In this document: piece by piece, positions 1 to 6,912 of the stretch
Layout of the letters: every line of letters begins with the position of its first letter
How positions within the stretch are numbered: the stretch's first letter is position 1
NCBI GenBank assembly: GCA_947462865.1
Contig: CANHRW010000064.1
Coordinates: 1 to 9,609, forward strand
Reading direction: 5' to 3'
Length of the DNA: 9,609 nt
Source: Bacteroidota bacterium
Lineage (GTDB): Bacteria > Bacteroidota > Bacteroidia > UKL13-3
Made by a program: the position numbers and the translations under genes
The notes under the pieces: model-generated
Databases searched by the model: none
Told to the model about the DNA's origin: nothing
Seen by the model: only the letters and a program-made list of their open reading frames with translations

Positions 1-1586
1 CCATTTTTATTAAATTTAGTGCATTCAGTTCCAAGTGTTACATAATTACTTACAGGAAAATTTAATGTGGGAGACCCAACATAGGGTGTACTTTGCAGCT
101 GAAAATGTAAGTGTGGTTCTGGTGAACGACCAGAGTTGCCAATAGCTCCAATTGTTTTGCCTTTTGCAACCCATTCTCCCTCTTGTACTTTTATGGAGCC
201 TGGTTTTAAATGTGATAACTTGCTGTATAAAAAAGGGGCATGTTGTATAACGATTGTATTTCCCCAGTTTTCAGTTAGGTTTACCTGATTGATGCCATTG
301 TCTTTAATATGATCTGTTATTTTTACAACTGTTCCTTCAGCAGGTGCTACAACTGGTAGGTTATAACAATAATAATCTTCAACTAACATGCCTGGTAGAC
401 GGTAGGTCCTGTTTTCTGCATCTGTAGTATCAAAGTCCCAGGCATACTTCCAATCAGAAAGGTGAGTGATTCTTCCTTCGTGACCTTGTGATATTCTCAT
501 GCTACCAATAATTGGCAAATGAATTTTAAAATTTGAGCTCCCAGTAAATCGTTTTGATTTATTTTGATAGCTATATAAATTCTTTTCTGGTGATGCAAAT
601 TGCTGTGGAGTGAGTTGAAGAAAAACCGCTTTCTCTCTAAAGTATAAAAAAAACAAGAATAAAATGACAAACACATTAAATGGCAATGAAAGCAGTGGCA
701 ATTGGAATACACTTAGAATTTTATCTGAGCCAATTCCTATGATTGCTATAGTAGGTGCAATGAGCATGGACAATACATATGACCATTTACTTGGAATCAA
801 GTAAAAGCCTCCTAAGGCCATACCTGTTAAAATAAAATTAAAGCCGATAAATCCATAATTGAGGTCATTCATATTGGCACCAATGATTTGGTAAAATACA
901 TACCCTGAAATGAAGCTCAATATAGATAGCGTAAAAGCAATTCTTGAATGAATTAAAATAGCAACAGAAACCAAAATGCCTGCACCCAAGCTGTATTGAA
1001 ATAAAACAGCACCCAATGACCTAAAATAGACAGCTATTACTGGTGCAATAGGTAAATGTTCAATAGACAAATAGGTATTGAGTAAATGCTCTCCTCCAAC
1101 ACGGTACAAGTGGTTGAATACAAACAATTCATTCAAATTAGGTGCTAAATTACTCAAACCAGTGGTTGCCAATTTCAGCAGCCAAACACAAGCCAAAAAT
1201 GGCAAACTTAAAAAGGGGAGGTTTTTTTTACCGAGTATATTTTCAATGGCAATAGTTAGCATCAAACACAAAATACTGCCAGTCAACAATATGAAAATTA
1301 AATAAGTGCTCCAAGTAAATGTATGCCCAATAAATAATCCAGTTAAAAGGGCGTTGTAACCCAGTGTACCTGATTTTATCTTAACTTGGTTAAGTTGAAA
1401 TAAATAAGCAATGGCATTGGTAACTAAGGTCATTGCAAGCCCACAACTGCCTGCAATAGGGTCAATAAAGCTTGCAATGCCAATGAGTAAACCTGTTAGT
1501 TGGTTGGTAGAGAGAAATAACTGAGCATAGCTATTTGACAATCCTTGGAAAGACAGACTTGTTATTTGCTTGCTACTTTTAATCAT
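1..1586 (-). CDS. Urea-transporter-family channel fused to M23 (LytM-like) peptidase domain, C-terminus cut by window edge
   Basis: Starts with ATG at 1586-1584, directly abutting the TAA of the upstream decarboxylase; the frame stays open to base 1 (528 full codons). Residues 1-316 are hydrophobic and show both halves of the urea transporter (UT/SLC14) internal repeat: FIDPIAGSCG (40-49), GTLGYNALLTGLFIG (73-87) and LPFLSLPF (123-130), then YGFIGFNFILTGMALGG (244-260) and LPLLSLPF (296-303). Family members are trimeric channels for passive urea or small-amide passage. After a basic linker (317-350) comes an M23 zinc peptidase domain: H375 with D384 (YAWDF), H459 (SHLKPG) and HLH at 492-494, consistent with the usual zinc and catalytic residues. 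Such domains normally cut peptidoglycan cross-bridges or other glycyl peptides. A typical bacterial UT ends near 300-340 aa, so the peptidase is an addition. Last gene seen of the operon; the missing end is probably short. Substrates of both halves are unknown. Confidence 0.9.
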   Translation of the reverse strand, partial: MIKSSKQITSLSFQGLSNSYAQLFLSTNQLTGLLIGIASFIDPIAGSCGLAMTLVTNAIAYLFQLNQVKIKSGTLGYNALLTGLFIGHTFTWSTYLIFILLTGSILCLMLTIAIENILGKKNLPFLSLPFLACVWLLKLATTGLSNLAPNLNELFVFNHLYRVGGEHLLNTYLSIEHLPIAPVIAVYFRSLGAVLFQYSLGAGILVSVAILIHSRIAFTLSILSFISGYVFYQIIGANMNDLNYGFIGFNFILTGMALGGFYLIPSKWSYVLSMLIAPTIAIIGIGSDKILSVFQLPLLSLPFNVFVILFLFFLYFREKAVFLQLTPQQFASPEKNLYSYQNKSKRFTGSSNFKIHLPIIGSMRISQGHEGRITHLSDWKYAWDFDTTDAENRTYRLPGMLVEDYYCYNLPVVAPAEGTVVKITDHIKDNGINQVNLTENWGNTIVIQHAPFLYSKLSHLKPGSIKVQEGEWVAKGKTIGAIGNSGRSPEPHLHFQLQSTPYVGSPTLNFPVSNYVTLGTECTKFNKN

Positions 1587-2948
1587 TTATGATAAGTTAA
1601 ATTCTTTTAAATATGCAGGCATTTCTTCAATGTTGTTAATGTATTCCAATGTTTCTTTGTTTCTGATTAGATGAACTTTGCTATCCATGTCTATCATTAC
1701 AACATTAGGTCTCATGGCAATGAATTGCATCCATTGCGTCATGTTGTATGCACCAACTGAATGAACAACTACATTGTCGCCTTTTTTCATTGGAGGCAAG
1801 GTAATATTTTCTCTGATGACATCAATATTCATACACAAAGGACCATACACCACACCATCTTCGGTGTAATGACTGAATTCTTGAGCAGGAGAAAGTTTGT
1901 GTTCGTACCAGAACGAAGTAAACAAAATATTTACACCAAAATCCATAATGGTAGCTCTGCGGCCATCACTCAATCTTTTGTTTGCCAATACGGTTCCACA
2001 TAAAGAACCTGCATCATCTATCAAGGCTCTGCCTGTTTCTAAAATTAATAGAGGCAATTCTTGTTTGCTGTATTCTGCATTCAGCAAAGCACTACAAATG
2101 GCTTCTGCATAATCATCAAAGCTAGGAGAACTTACATTGCCTTGAAGGTATGAGCCTCGTAAAGTGTTCTTAGAAGCAAAGCCACCACCTAAATCTATAT
2201 AAGAAATTTTCTTATTGAATTTTGCATGTATATGGTAGGCCAAATCGGCCAATTTAGATGCGGCAATGGCATAGGCATTTGCGGTTAACATGAAAGTTCC
2301 AATATGACAATGCAAGCCCACCAAATCCATTTGGTCGTTTAAAATGATTTTATTGATGGCATCCCAAGCCTGACCAGTTTCGTAATTGAAACCAAATCGG
2401 TCCCACATAGGGTAAACTCCCGTATCCATATTCACACGAATGGCAACTCTAGGTCTTTTGTTCACTTCTTTGGTGATTTCCATTAGCCTGTACAGCTCGT
2501 CTAAATGGTCAATATGAATCAAAGAATTGTGGTCAATGGCTAATTTTAAATCATTGTCTGTTTTATCAGGACCATTGAATATGATTTTATTGCCTGGAAC
2601 CCCATTTTGAAGCGCCTTATTGTATTCAAATCCTGAAACTACTTCTGCCCAAGAACCTTCTTGGTGAAACACATTACAAACTGCATTGATATAATTGGTT
2701 TTGTAACTCCAGGCCATTTGTACCCTCGGATACCTGTTGGTAAAAGCTCTTTTGCAATCTTGGTAGGTTTGGCGAATGGTTCTTTCTGAAATCACAAATA
2801 GGGGAGAACCATATTTTTCGATGAGGCCTTTTACTGAAACGCCATCAATATGAGTTACTGGATTGTATTCAGTTCTCGTTCCAAATTTATTCATCATGCC
2901 AGTGTTTAATTTTTTAACTACTGGTCTTTCGTATCTTAATTTTTCCAT
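1587..2948 (-). CDS. Fold-III PLP-dependent decarboxylase (Orn/Lys/Arg/DAP decarboxylase family 2)
   Basis: 453 aa with alanine-racemase-type barrel and C-terminal beta domain. Visible motifs: WSYKTN with K83 as the Schiff-base lysine, HCHIG at 213-217 (the family's H-x-H-x-G/S stacking motif), YIDLGGGF at 250-257 (glycine-rich phosphate loop), E304-T-G-R (the EPGR element, with Thr for Pro), GPLCMNID with C372 and D376 (equivalent of the CxxxD catalytic and substrate-recognition segment contributed across the dimer) and GAY with Y401. The family decarboxylates basic or diamino acids (DAP, ornithine, arginine, carboxynorspermidine) and, in some antibiotic pathways, carrier-bound amino acids. 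The residues visible here do not fix the substrate. An N-terminal stretch of about 30 residues precedes the usual start of the fold. It lies 5 nt after the ATP-grasp gene and directly abuts the UT-M23 gene (TAA then ATG), which argues for a pathway enzyme rather than housekeeping LysA. Confidence 0.93.
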   Translation of the reverse strand: MEKLRYERPVVKKLNTGMMNKFGTRTEYNPVTHIDGVSVKGLIEKYGSPLFVISERTIRQTYQDCKRAFTNRYPRVQMAWSYKTNYINAVCNVFHQEGSWAEVVSGFEYNKALQNGVPGNKIIFNGPDKTDNDLKLAIDHNSLIHIDHLDELYRLMEITKEVNKRPRVAIRVNMDTGVYPMWDRFGFNYETGQAWDAINKIILNDQMDLVGLHCHIGTFMLTANAYAIAASKLADLAYHIHAKFNKKISYIDLGGGFASKNTLRGSYLQGNVSSPSFDDYAEAICSALLNAEYSKQELPLLILETGRALIDDAGSLCGTVLANKRLSDGRRATIMDFGVNILFTSFWYEHKLSPAQEFSHYTEDGVVYGPLCMNIDVIRENITLPPMKKGDNVVVHSVGAYNMTQWMQFIAMRPNVVMIDMDSKVHLIRNKETLEYINNIEEMPAYLKEFNLS

Positions 2949-2953
2949 AAGTT

Positions 2954-4009
2954 TTATGATAGTTCTCCCATTGTGGAGATTTGTTCAAATTCTTTTAAAT
3001 CGACAACTAAATCGTATGAGTAGCGTATAAACATTTTACCAACCTCGTAGTGCTTGAATGGAGTGATTGTTTCTCCTAATGCCATTCTTACTAATGCTTC
3101 AGGGTGGTTCTGTCCACATCCTTTTGCCAAATACACCCATGCCGGAAAACGTGGGTTAATTTCTAACAGATAATATTCGTTTTCGGCGTTTTTAATAAAT
3201 TCTAGTTCCATTCCCCCTCTCCATTTAGAGGATGCAATGAGTTTATTTGCAATTTGAACCAATTTGTCATCATCTAATGAAATGCCCGCCCATGCTTTGC
3301 CTTTGTCTGTAATGTATAGCTTTCTCATTGGAACAGCTCCAATGGCATTTCCATTTCCATCTCCAAGTGCAGTAACATTGACTTCACTGCCAAATACATA
3401 TTGTTGAATGATAATTGGCAATCCCCATTTTGAAGTAAGCTTGTTGAAATAACTATGAATTTGCTCTATGTTATAAGCAACGTATGCTTCGTAAAATTTG
3501 CCCTTCACAACTATTGGGAAGGAAAACTCATTCAGCAAAGCTGGAATTTCAGCTGTACTAAAAATCATTTTACTGTATGGAACTTTGATACCATGTTTTA
3601 AGCCAAACTCAAATAAATTTGATTTGTGCCTTTCGTCAAATTGGTCTTGAGTGGGTAAAAACATTTTTATGCCAAACTCCGCTAGCAATCGAGGTTCAAG
3701 TTTCATGAAATTACTCAATTCTGCATCAAAATTTGGAATGATGACAGCAATGTTTTCGCATTGATGGATGTATGAAATTCGTTCAATGAGTGCATCGGTT
3801 CCAGCTGATGGAAAAGGAACTTGGTAAGATTTATCTACCAAATTGTGCATGTACAAACCTGGTTCCAGTGCTTCATACGAAAGCCCAATTATTCTGACAT
3901 CAAAAATGGTACTTTCTTTCAATGCTCTAATAACAGGAATTCCTGGCCCTGGACTGTCTATATTATTCAGCCCTGAAACTGCAATGGTAAGCTGTTTTTT
4001 TACTGTCAT
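2954..4009 (-). CDS. ATP-grasp ligase, carbamoyl-phosphate-synthase/PurK-like
   Basis: 351 aa from ATG at 4009-4007, 2 nt after the PqqD-like stop. An in-frame TTG at 4015 (4-nt overlap) is a less likely alternative. The N-terminal pre-ATP-grasp domain has a glycine-containing nucleotide-fold loop (AVSGLNNIDSPGPG, about residues 10-23). The ATP-grasp core shows PIVVKGKF (about 165-172, ATP-contacting lysine), IIQQYVFGSEVNV (200-212), GGMELEF (265-271) and YYLLEINPRF (279-288), where E283 and N285 are expected Mg/ATP ligands. Family members activate a carboxylate as an acyl phosphate and join it to an amine or thiol. The closest type is the CarB-like or 'biotin carboxylase-like' stand-alone ligases found in peptide and amide-forming clusters. 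It is much shorter than CarB and lacks its second half and allosteric domain. With a PqqD-like partner and a decarboxylase in the same operon, I infer formation of an amide or peptide bond; the substrates cannot be read from sequence. Confidence 0.9.
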   Translation of the reverse strand: MTVKKQLTIAVSGLNNIDSPGPGIPVIRALKESTIFDVRIIGLSYEALEPGLYMHNLVDKSYQVPFPSAGTDALIERISYIHQCENIAVIIPNFDAELSNFMKLEPRLLAEFGIKMFLPTQDQFDERHKSNLFEFGLKHGIKVPYSKMIFSTAEIPALLNEFSFPIVVKGKFYEAYVAYNIEQIHSYFNKLTSKWGLPIIIQQYVFGSEVNVTALGDGNGNAIGAVPMRKLYITDKGKAWAGISLDDDKLVQIANKLIASSKWRGGMELEFIKNAENEYYLLEINPRFPAWVYLAKGCGQNHPEALVRMALGETITPFKHYEVGKMFIRYSYDLVVDLKEFEQISTMGELS

Positions 4010-4011
4010 GA

Positions 4012-4254
4012 TCAATCTTCTGCTATTTGTGAATTTTGAAGCAGAGTTGAGAAGTCATAAAAATCTTTTTCAAATGTTGACTCATCTACTGCATAGCGAT
4101 TCAAAATGGTTTGTTTGATTTCGTCTTTGTTTTTATCTTCTTTCAATAAATGGATGATTTCAAACCCAATTGGATTGGTTGAAAATGAATCTCCGGTTGT
4201 AGGATTAAAGATAAATCCAGATTCACTGATGGCGATGTTTTTTTTAATTTTCAT
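4012..4254 (-). CDS. PqqD-like small protein (RRE-type peptide-binding fold)
   Basis: 80 aa from ATG at 4254. The layout matches PqqD: two short beta strands at the start (residues about 6-22), then FSTNPIGFEIIHLLKED (the counterpart of 'LN-x-T-g-x-iw-x-L-l-d-g'), DEIKQTILNRYAVD (helix and strand) and a C-terminal helix beginning FEKDFYDFSTLLQ. PqqD and related RiPP recognition elements bind a precursor peptide and present it to a modifying enzyme; other stand-alone members have no known partner peptide. This is the first gene of the operon, its TGA overlapping the possible TTG and lying 2 nt before the ATG of the ATP-grasp gene. It presumably delivers a peptide or carrier to that ligase (inference). 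No radical-SAM enzyme, the usual PqqD partner, is visible in the window. Identification rests on pattern and length only, since the family is short and divergent. Confidence 0.8.
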   Translation of the reverse strand: MKIKKNIAISESGFIFNPTTGDSFSTNPIGFEIIHLLKEDKNKDEIKQTILNRYAVDESTFEKDFYDFSTLLQNSQIAED

Positions 4255-4275
4255 ATAAGTCGCTTTTGCTTCGAA

Positions 4276-4290
4276 TTACTTTAAAAGTAA
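4276..4290. repeat. Short perfect inverted repeat in front of the PqqD-led operon
   Basis: TTACTT-TAA-AAGTAA, 6-bp arms with a 3-nt centre, in the 76-nt gap between the AraC gene stop and the operon start, 22 nt upstream of the PqqD-like ATG. There is no T-run on the minus-strand side, so it does not look like a terminator. A tandem GTTAC (4296-4305) lies next to it. It could be a protein-binding site, but it is AT-rich and short enough to occur by chance. Confidence 0.3.
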
Positions 4291-4330
4291 ATTGTGTTAC
4301 GTTACAGAATTATTTAATGAATGTATATTT

Positions 4331-4906
4331 TTAGGGAATTAATTCATCTAAAGGAGTTCTAGGCTTTATTTTGAGGGCTTTGAATTCACTGACACTCATA
4401 CCAGTTACTTGTTTAAATTGGTTAGATAAGTGCTGTACACTGCTATAACCCATTTGATAAGAGATTTCACTCAAAGTCATTTCATTGTAACTCAAGAGTT
4501 CTTTCACGCGCTCTAACTTTACCAAAATAATATATTTCTCAATGGTATGTCCAGTTGTATCACTAAAGTGCTTGCTGATGTAGGCATAGGATTTTCCAAT
4601 TTTATCGCTCAAGTAATCAGAGTTTCGAATGATGGTATTGAGGTTATTTCCAAAGTAAATCATTTCTAATACAGCCAATTTAATTTGCTCAATCAATTGC
4701 TGCTCTTTATCTACTAAAATCTCGAAACCCGCATGCTGAATGGCTATTTTTAATTCATTTTTTAGAGCTGGTTCAATCGGTTTTTGAAATTCTATGCAGC
4801 CTAAATTTACTTTGTTAAATGGTATTCGCATCTCTTCCAAAATATTCTGTATAGTTTGGATACAACGTTTACTGACCATGTTTTTTATGTAAATAGGCTG
4901 TGGCAT
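4331..4906 (-). CDS. AraC-family transcriptional regulator with HMA-like N-terminal domain
   Basis: 191 aa from ATG at 4906. The C-terminal half (about 90-183) is a double helix-turn-helix AraC/XylS domain: LSDKIGKSYAYISKHFSD forms the first HTH, and LSEISYQMGYSSVQHLSNQF followed by KQVTGMSVSEFKAL is the classic second HTH signature. The N-terminal 70 residues resemble the ferredoxin-like, heavy-metal-associated-like domain common in Bacteroidota AraC regulators (IKNMV-x-x-x-C, then a helix, VNLGCIEF, a second helix and FEILVD). In the relatives I know this begins with a CxxC metal-type motif; here the first cysteine position is Ser12 and only Cys15 remains. It is encoded on the same strand 76 nt upstream of the PqqD-led operon and divergently from the DUF3467 gene. 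A role as local activator of the operon is inference from position. Confidence 0.88.
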   Translation of the reverse strand: MPQPIYIKNMVSKRCIQTIQNILEEMRIPFNKVNLGCIEFQKPIEPALKNELKIAIQHAGFEILVDKEQQLIEQIKLAVLEMIYFGNNLNTIIRNSDYLSDKIGKSYAYISKHFSDTTGHTIEKYIILVKLERVKELLSYNEMTLSEISYQMGYSSVQHLSNQFKQVTGMSVSEFKALKIKPRTPLDELIP

Positions 4907-5002
4907 CTATCACAATAATAAAAGCTTTTTGCTCAAATGTTTGTTAAGGATTACAGCATTTTGTTATATTTTTTAATGTGGGCAAAAAATCATTAAATAT
5001 TT

Positions 5003-5034
5003 TTTGATTCCAGCAATGCTTGCAATTACATTCG
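5003..5034 (+). promoter_or_regulatory. Candidate Bacteroidota-type promoter for the DUF3467 gene
   Basis: TTTG at 5003-5006 and TACATTCG at 5027-5034 with 20 nt between them match the Bacteroidota sigma-ABfr pattern (TTTG, about 19-21 nt, TAnnTTTG) with one mismatch in the -7 box. This would place the transcript start a few bases before 5045, giving a very short leader before ATG 5051. No transcript evidence is available; AT-rich sequence makes chance matches common. Confidence 0.35.
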
Positions 5035-5050
5035 TATTAAAATAAGTAAA

Positions 5051-5368
5051 ATGGAAAACAAAGAACCAGAAAATAACCAACTCAATATAGAATTGACTGA
5101 GGAAATGGCCGAGGGTACCTATTCAAATTTGGCAATTATTACGCATTCAAATTCAGAATTTGTACTTGATTTTATCAGAGTGATGCCAGGAGTTCCAAAA
5201 GCCAAAGTAAAATCTAGAATCGTACTAACACCTGATCATGCTAAAAGACTCATGTTTGCATTGAATGACAATATCAGAAAATTTGAAGAGCACAATGGTG
5301 ACATTCAAATCAATGAACAAGCGCCACCATACCCAATGAACTTTGGCGGGTCTATGGGGCAAGCATAA
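5051..5368 (+). CDS. DUF3467 family protein
   Basis: 105 aa from ATG at 5051. The sequence has the DUF3467 signature: an acidic N-terminus, then GTYSNLAIITHSNSEFVLDF (22-41, compare 'G-x-Y-x-N-x-x-x-I-x-H-x-x-x-E-F-x-x-D-F'), VMPGVPKAKVKSRIVLTPDH (44-63), AKRLMFALNDNIRKFEEHNG (64-83) and a proline/glycine-rich tail. The family is a small soluble protein of about 100 aa, widespread in Bacteroidota and of unknown biochemical function. It stands alone as a single-gene transcript: divergent from the AraC gene, with a strong hairpin terminator starting 15 nt after its stop. No signal peptide or membrane segment. There is no visible link to the neighbouring operon other than the shared intergenic region. 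Confidence 0.92.
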   Translation: MENKEPENNQLNIELTEEMAEGTYSNLAIITHSNSEFVLDFIRVMPGVPKAKVKSRIVLTPDHAKRLMFALNDNIRKFEEHNGDIQINEQAPPYPMNFGGSMGQA

Positions 5369-5382
5369 TTATATATTCGCTT

Positions 5383-5427
5383 AAAAAAAGAGATGGGCGG
5401 GCCAAAGGCCCGCCCATCTCTTTTTTT
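5383..5427. terminator. Bidirectional intrinsic terminator, 21-bp perfect hairpin
   Basis: Bases 5383-5403 and 5407-5427 are exact reverse complements around an AAA centre: an A7 run, a GC-rich stem core (GAGATGGGCGGGCC) and a T7 run. With oligo-A on one side and oligo-T on the other it works as a U-tract terminator in both directions. It lies 14 nt after the DUF3467 stop and 12 nt after the stop of the converging HtrA gene, so it serves both. Confidence 0.95.
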
Positions 5428-5439
5428 AGACCCATCTAA

Positions 5440-6912
5440 TTAGTTGATTCCAAATCCGTAATAACCTTTAGACCCATCAGGGTTTATTCCTTCTAACAAC
5501 ACGCCACCTTTTCTGCCTTCAAGCGCTGTTTTAACTTCAGAACTGTTAGCTACATTGGTTTTATCTATTTGAGTAATGACAAAACCAATAGGAACACCTG
5601 CTTTTTTCAATGGACTTTTTTCACCAATCTTTTTAACTTTTACTCCGTTTGAAATTTTGAGTTTAAGTCTCTCTTCTCTTGCTATGGTTTCGAATTCACA
5701 ATCTAAAACTTTATTGGACTCCATTTTTTCAGACTTCACAATGCCTGTTTTTCCATCTTTATTTTTGAGAGTCACCTCAAATTCAAGGGCTTTGTTGGTT
5801 CTTAAAATACCTACTTTTATTTTTTCACCTGGGCTTCTTTTGCCTACCTTTTCCTGTAGTTCATTGGTGCTATTAACAGCTTCTCCATCTACCGAAACAA
5901 TCACATCTTTGTCTTTAATGCCAGCATCTTCAGCTGCCGATTTCTCGTTTACTTTGGCAATGAAAACGCCTTTTACTTCTTTTAGTCCTTCCTTATCGGC
6001 CAATTCACTAGTTACATCTTGAATTTGAACGCCCAATAATCCTCTTTGAACTTCACCGTATTTTAACAAATCAGCAATTACTTTTTTCATTAAATTTACG
6101 GGAATGGCAAAAGAATAGCCTGCATATTGACCTGTTTCACTGGCTATGGCGGCATTGATTCCAATTAGTTTACCGTCTGCGGCAACCAATGCGCCTCCGC
6201 TGTTTCCTGGGTTTACGGCTGCATCGGTCTGAATAAATGCTTCAATGGCATATTGTGTTTCAGGATTTCTTGGGTCTCTAAGTAAATTCAAGCCCCTTCC
6301 TTTTGCACTGACAATACCAGCGGTAACTGTAGAAGTCAAGTTAAAAGGATTGCCAACAGCCAATACCCATTGCCCAACTTTCACATCGTCTGAATTACCC
6401 TGAATGGCAAAAGGGAGGTTCTTTTCATCAATTTTTAAGAGGGCTAAGTCAGTGTTTCTGTCTTTACCAATCAATTCAGCAGCATATTCTCTTTTGTCAT
6501 TCAATACCACTTTAATTTTACTTGCACCATCTACTACATGGTTGTTTGTAACAATGTAGCCATCAGGTGAAATTATAACTCCTGAACCAGAACCACCTCG
6601 TGGAATCATTTGTTGTGGCTCTATTTTAAAGCCAAAGTCTTTGAAAAATCCATAGGGGTCATTTAATTGAGCATTTTCATTTTTAGCTCCCTCTACAGTG
6701 GTTAAAATATGAACAACTGTTGGCGTAACCAGTTCAGCAACTGAAACAAAGTCAGGTCTGTCAGATTCAACTGAAAGGCTGGCATATTTTGCCATGTAGG
6801 CTTCGGTAAATGCAGTTTCAGATTTTTTATCGAAAAGCTTTCCAATACCAATTGCTGCAAGCCCTCCAAGGGTTGCAACCAATACAAATGTTAAGATTTT
6901 TCTAGTATTCAT
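5440..6912 (-). CDS. htrA: HtrA/DegP-type (Do family) periplasmic serine endoprotease
   Basis: 490 aa from ATG at 6912. An N-terminal hydrophobic segment (about residues 5-24, after MNTRK) is a signal peptide or signal anchor, placing the enzyme in the periplasm. The trypsin-like domain has the full triad: H125 (TNNHVV), D155 (NTDLALL) and S238 (NPGNSGGAL), plus the flexible loop region near 75-105 typical of DegP/DegQ. PDZ1 spans about 285-385 (GLLGVQIQDV as carboxylate-binding region, then AAEDAGIKDKDVIVSVDG). A shorter, divergent PDZ2 spans about 415-490 (SPLKKAGVPIGFVITQID). The family degrades and refolds misfolded envelope proteins. Single-gene unit: it ends at the shared terminator and starts in a divergent promoter region opposite the gene at 7067. 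In proteobacteria it is induced by envelope stress; no such control element could be recognised here. Confidence 0.95.
   Translation of the reverse strand: MNTRKILTFVLVATLGGLAAIGIGKLFDKKSETAFTEAYMAKYASLSVESDRPDFVSVAELVTPTVVHILTTVEGAKNENAQLNDPYGFFKDFGFKIEPQQMIPRGGSGSGVIISPDGYIVTNNHVVDGASKIKVVLNDKREYAAELIGKDRNTDLALLKIDEKNLPFAIQGNSDDVKVGQWVLAVGNPFNLTSTVTAGIVSAKGRGLNLLRDPRNPETQYAIEAFIQTDAAVNPGNSGGALVAADGKLIGINAAIASETGQYAGYSFAIPVNLMKKVIADLLKYGEVQRGLLGVQIQDVTSELADKEGLKEVKGVFIAKVNEKSAAEDAGIKDKDVIVSVDGEAVNSTNELQEKVGKRSPGEKIKVGILRTNKALEFEVTLKNKDGKTGIVKSEKMESNKVLDCEFETIAREERLKLKISNGVKVKKIGEKSPLKKAGVPIGFVITQIDKTNVANSSEVKTALEGRKGGVLLEGINPDGSKGYYGFGIN

Noticed and set aside
497..1305. Short open frames on both strands (497-712 minus, 1078-1305 plus) inside the UT-M23 gene
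   Set aside because: The whole stretch is covered by a continuous minus-strand frame with conserved UT signatures; the short frames are shadows.
3843..4118. Plus-strand 91-codon open frame across the ATP-grasp and PqqD-like junction
   Set aside because: Antisense to two motif-supported genes and not protein-like; no evidence for an antisense peptide.
4907..5050. A possible small RNA or peptide in the AraC-DUF3467 gap
   Set aside because: Only AT-rich promoter-like sequence is seen; no open frame with a start and no stable hairpin with a T-run.
5576..6022. A 148-codon plus-strand open frame antisense to the protease PDZ region
   Set aside because: It is a Ser/Leu/Pro-rich reading of the opposite strand of a clearly real HtrA gene, with no motif and no start signal.
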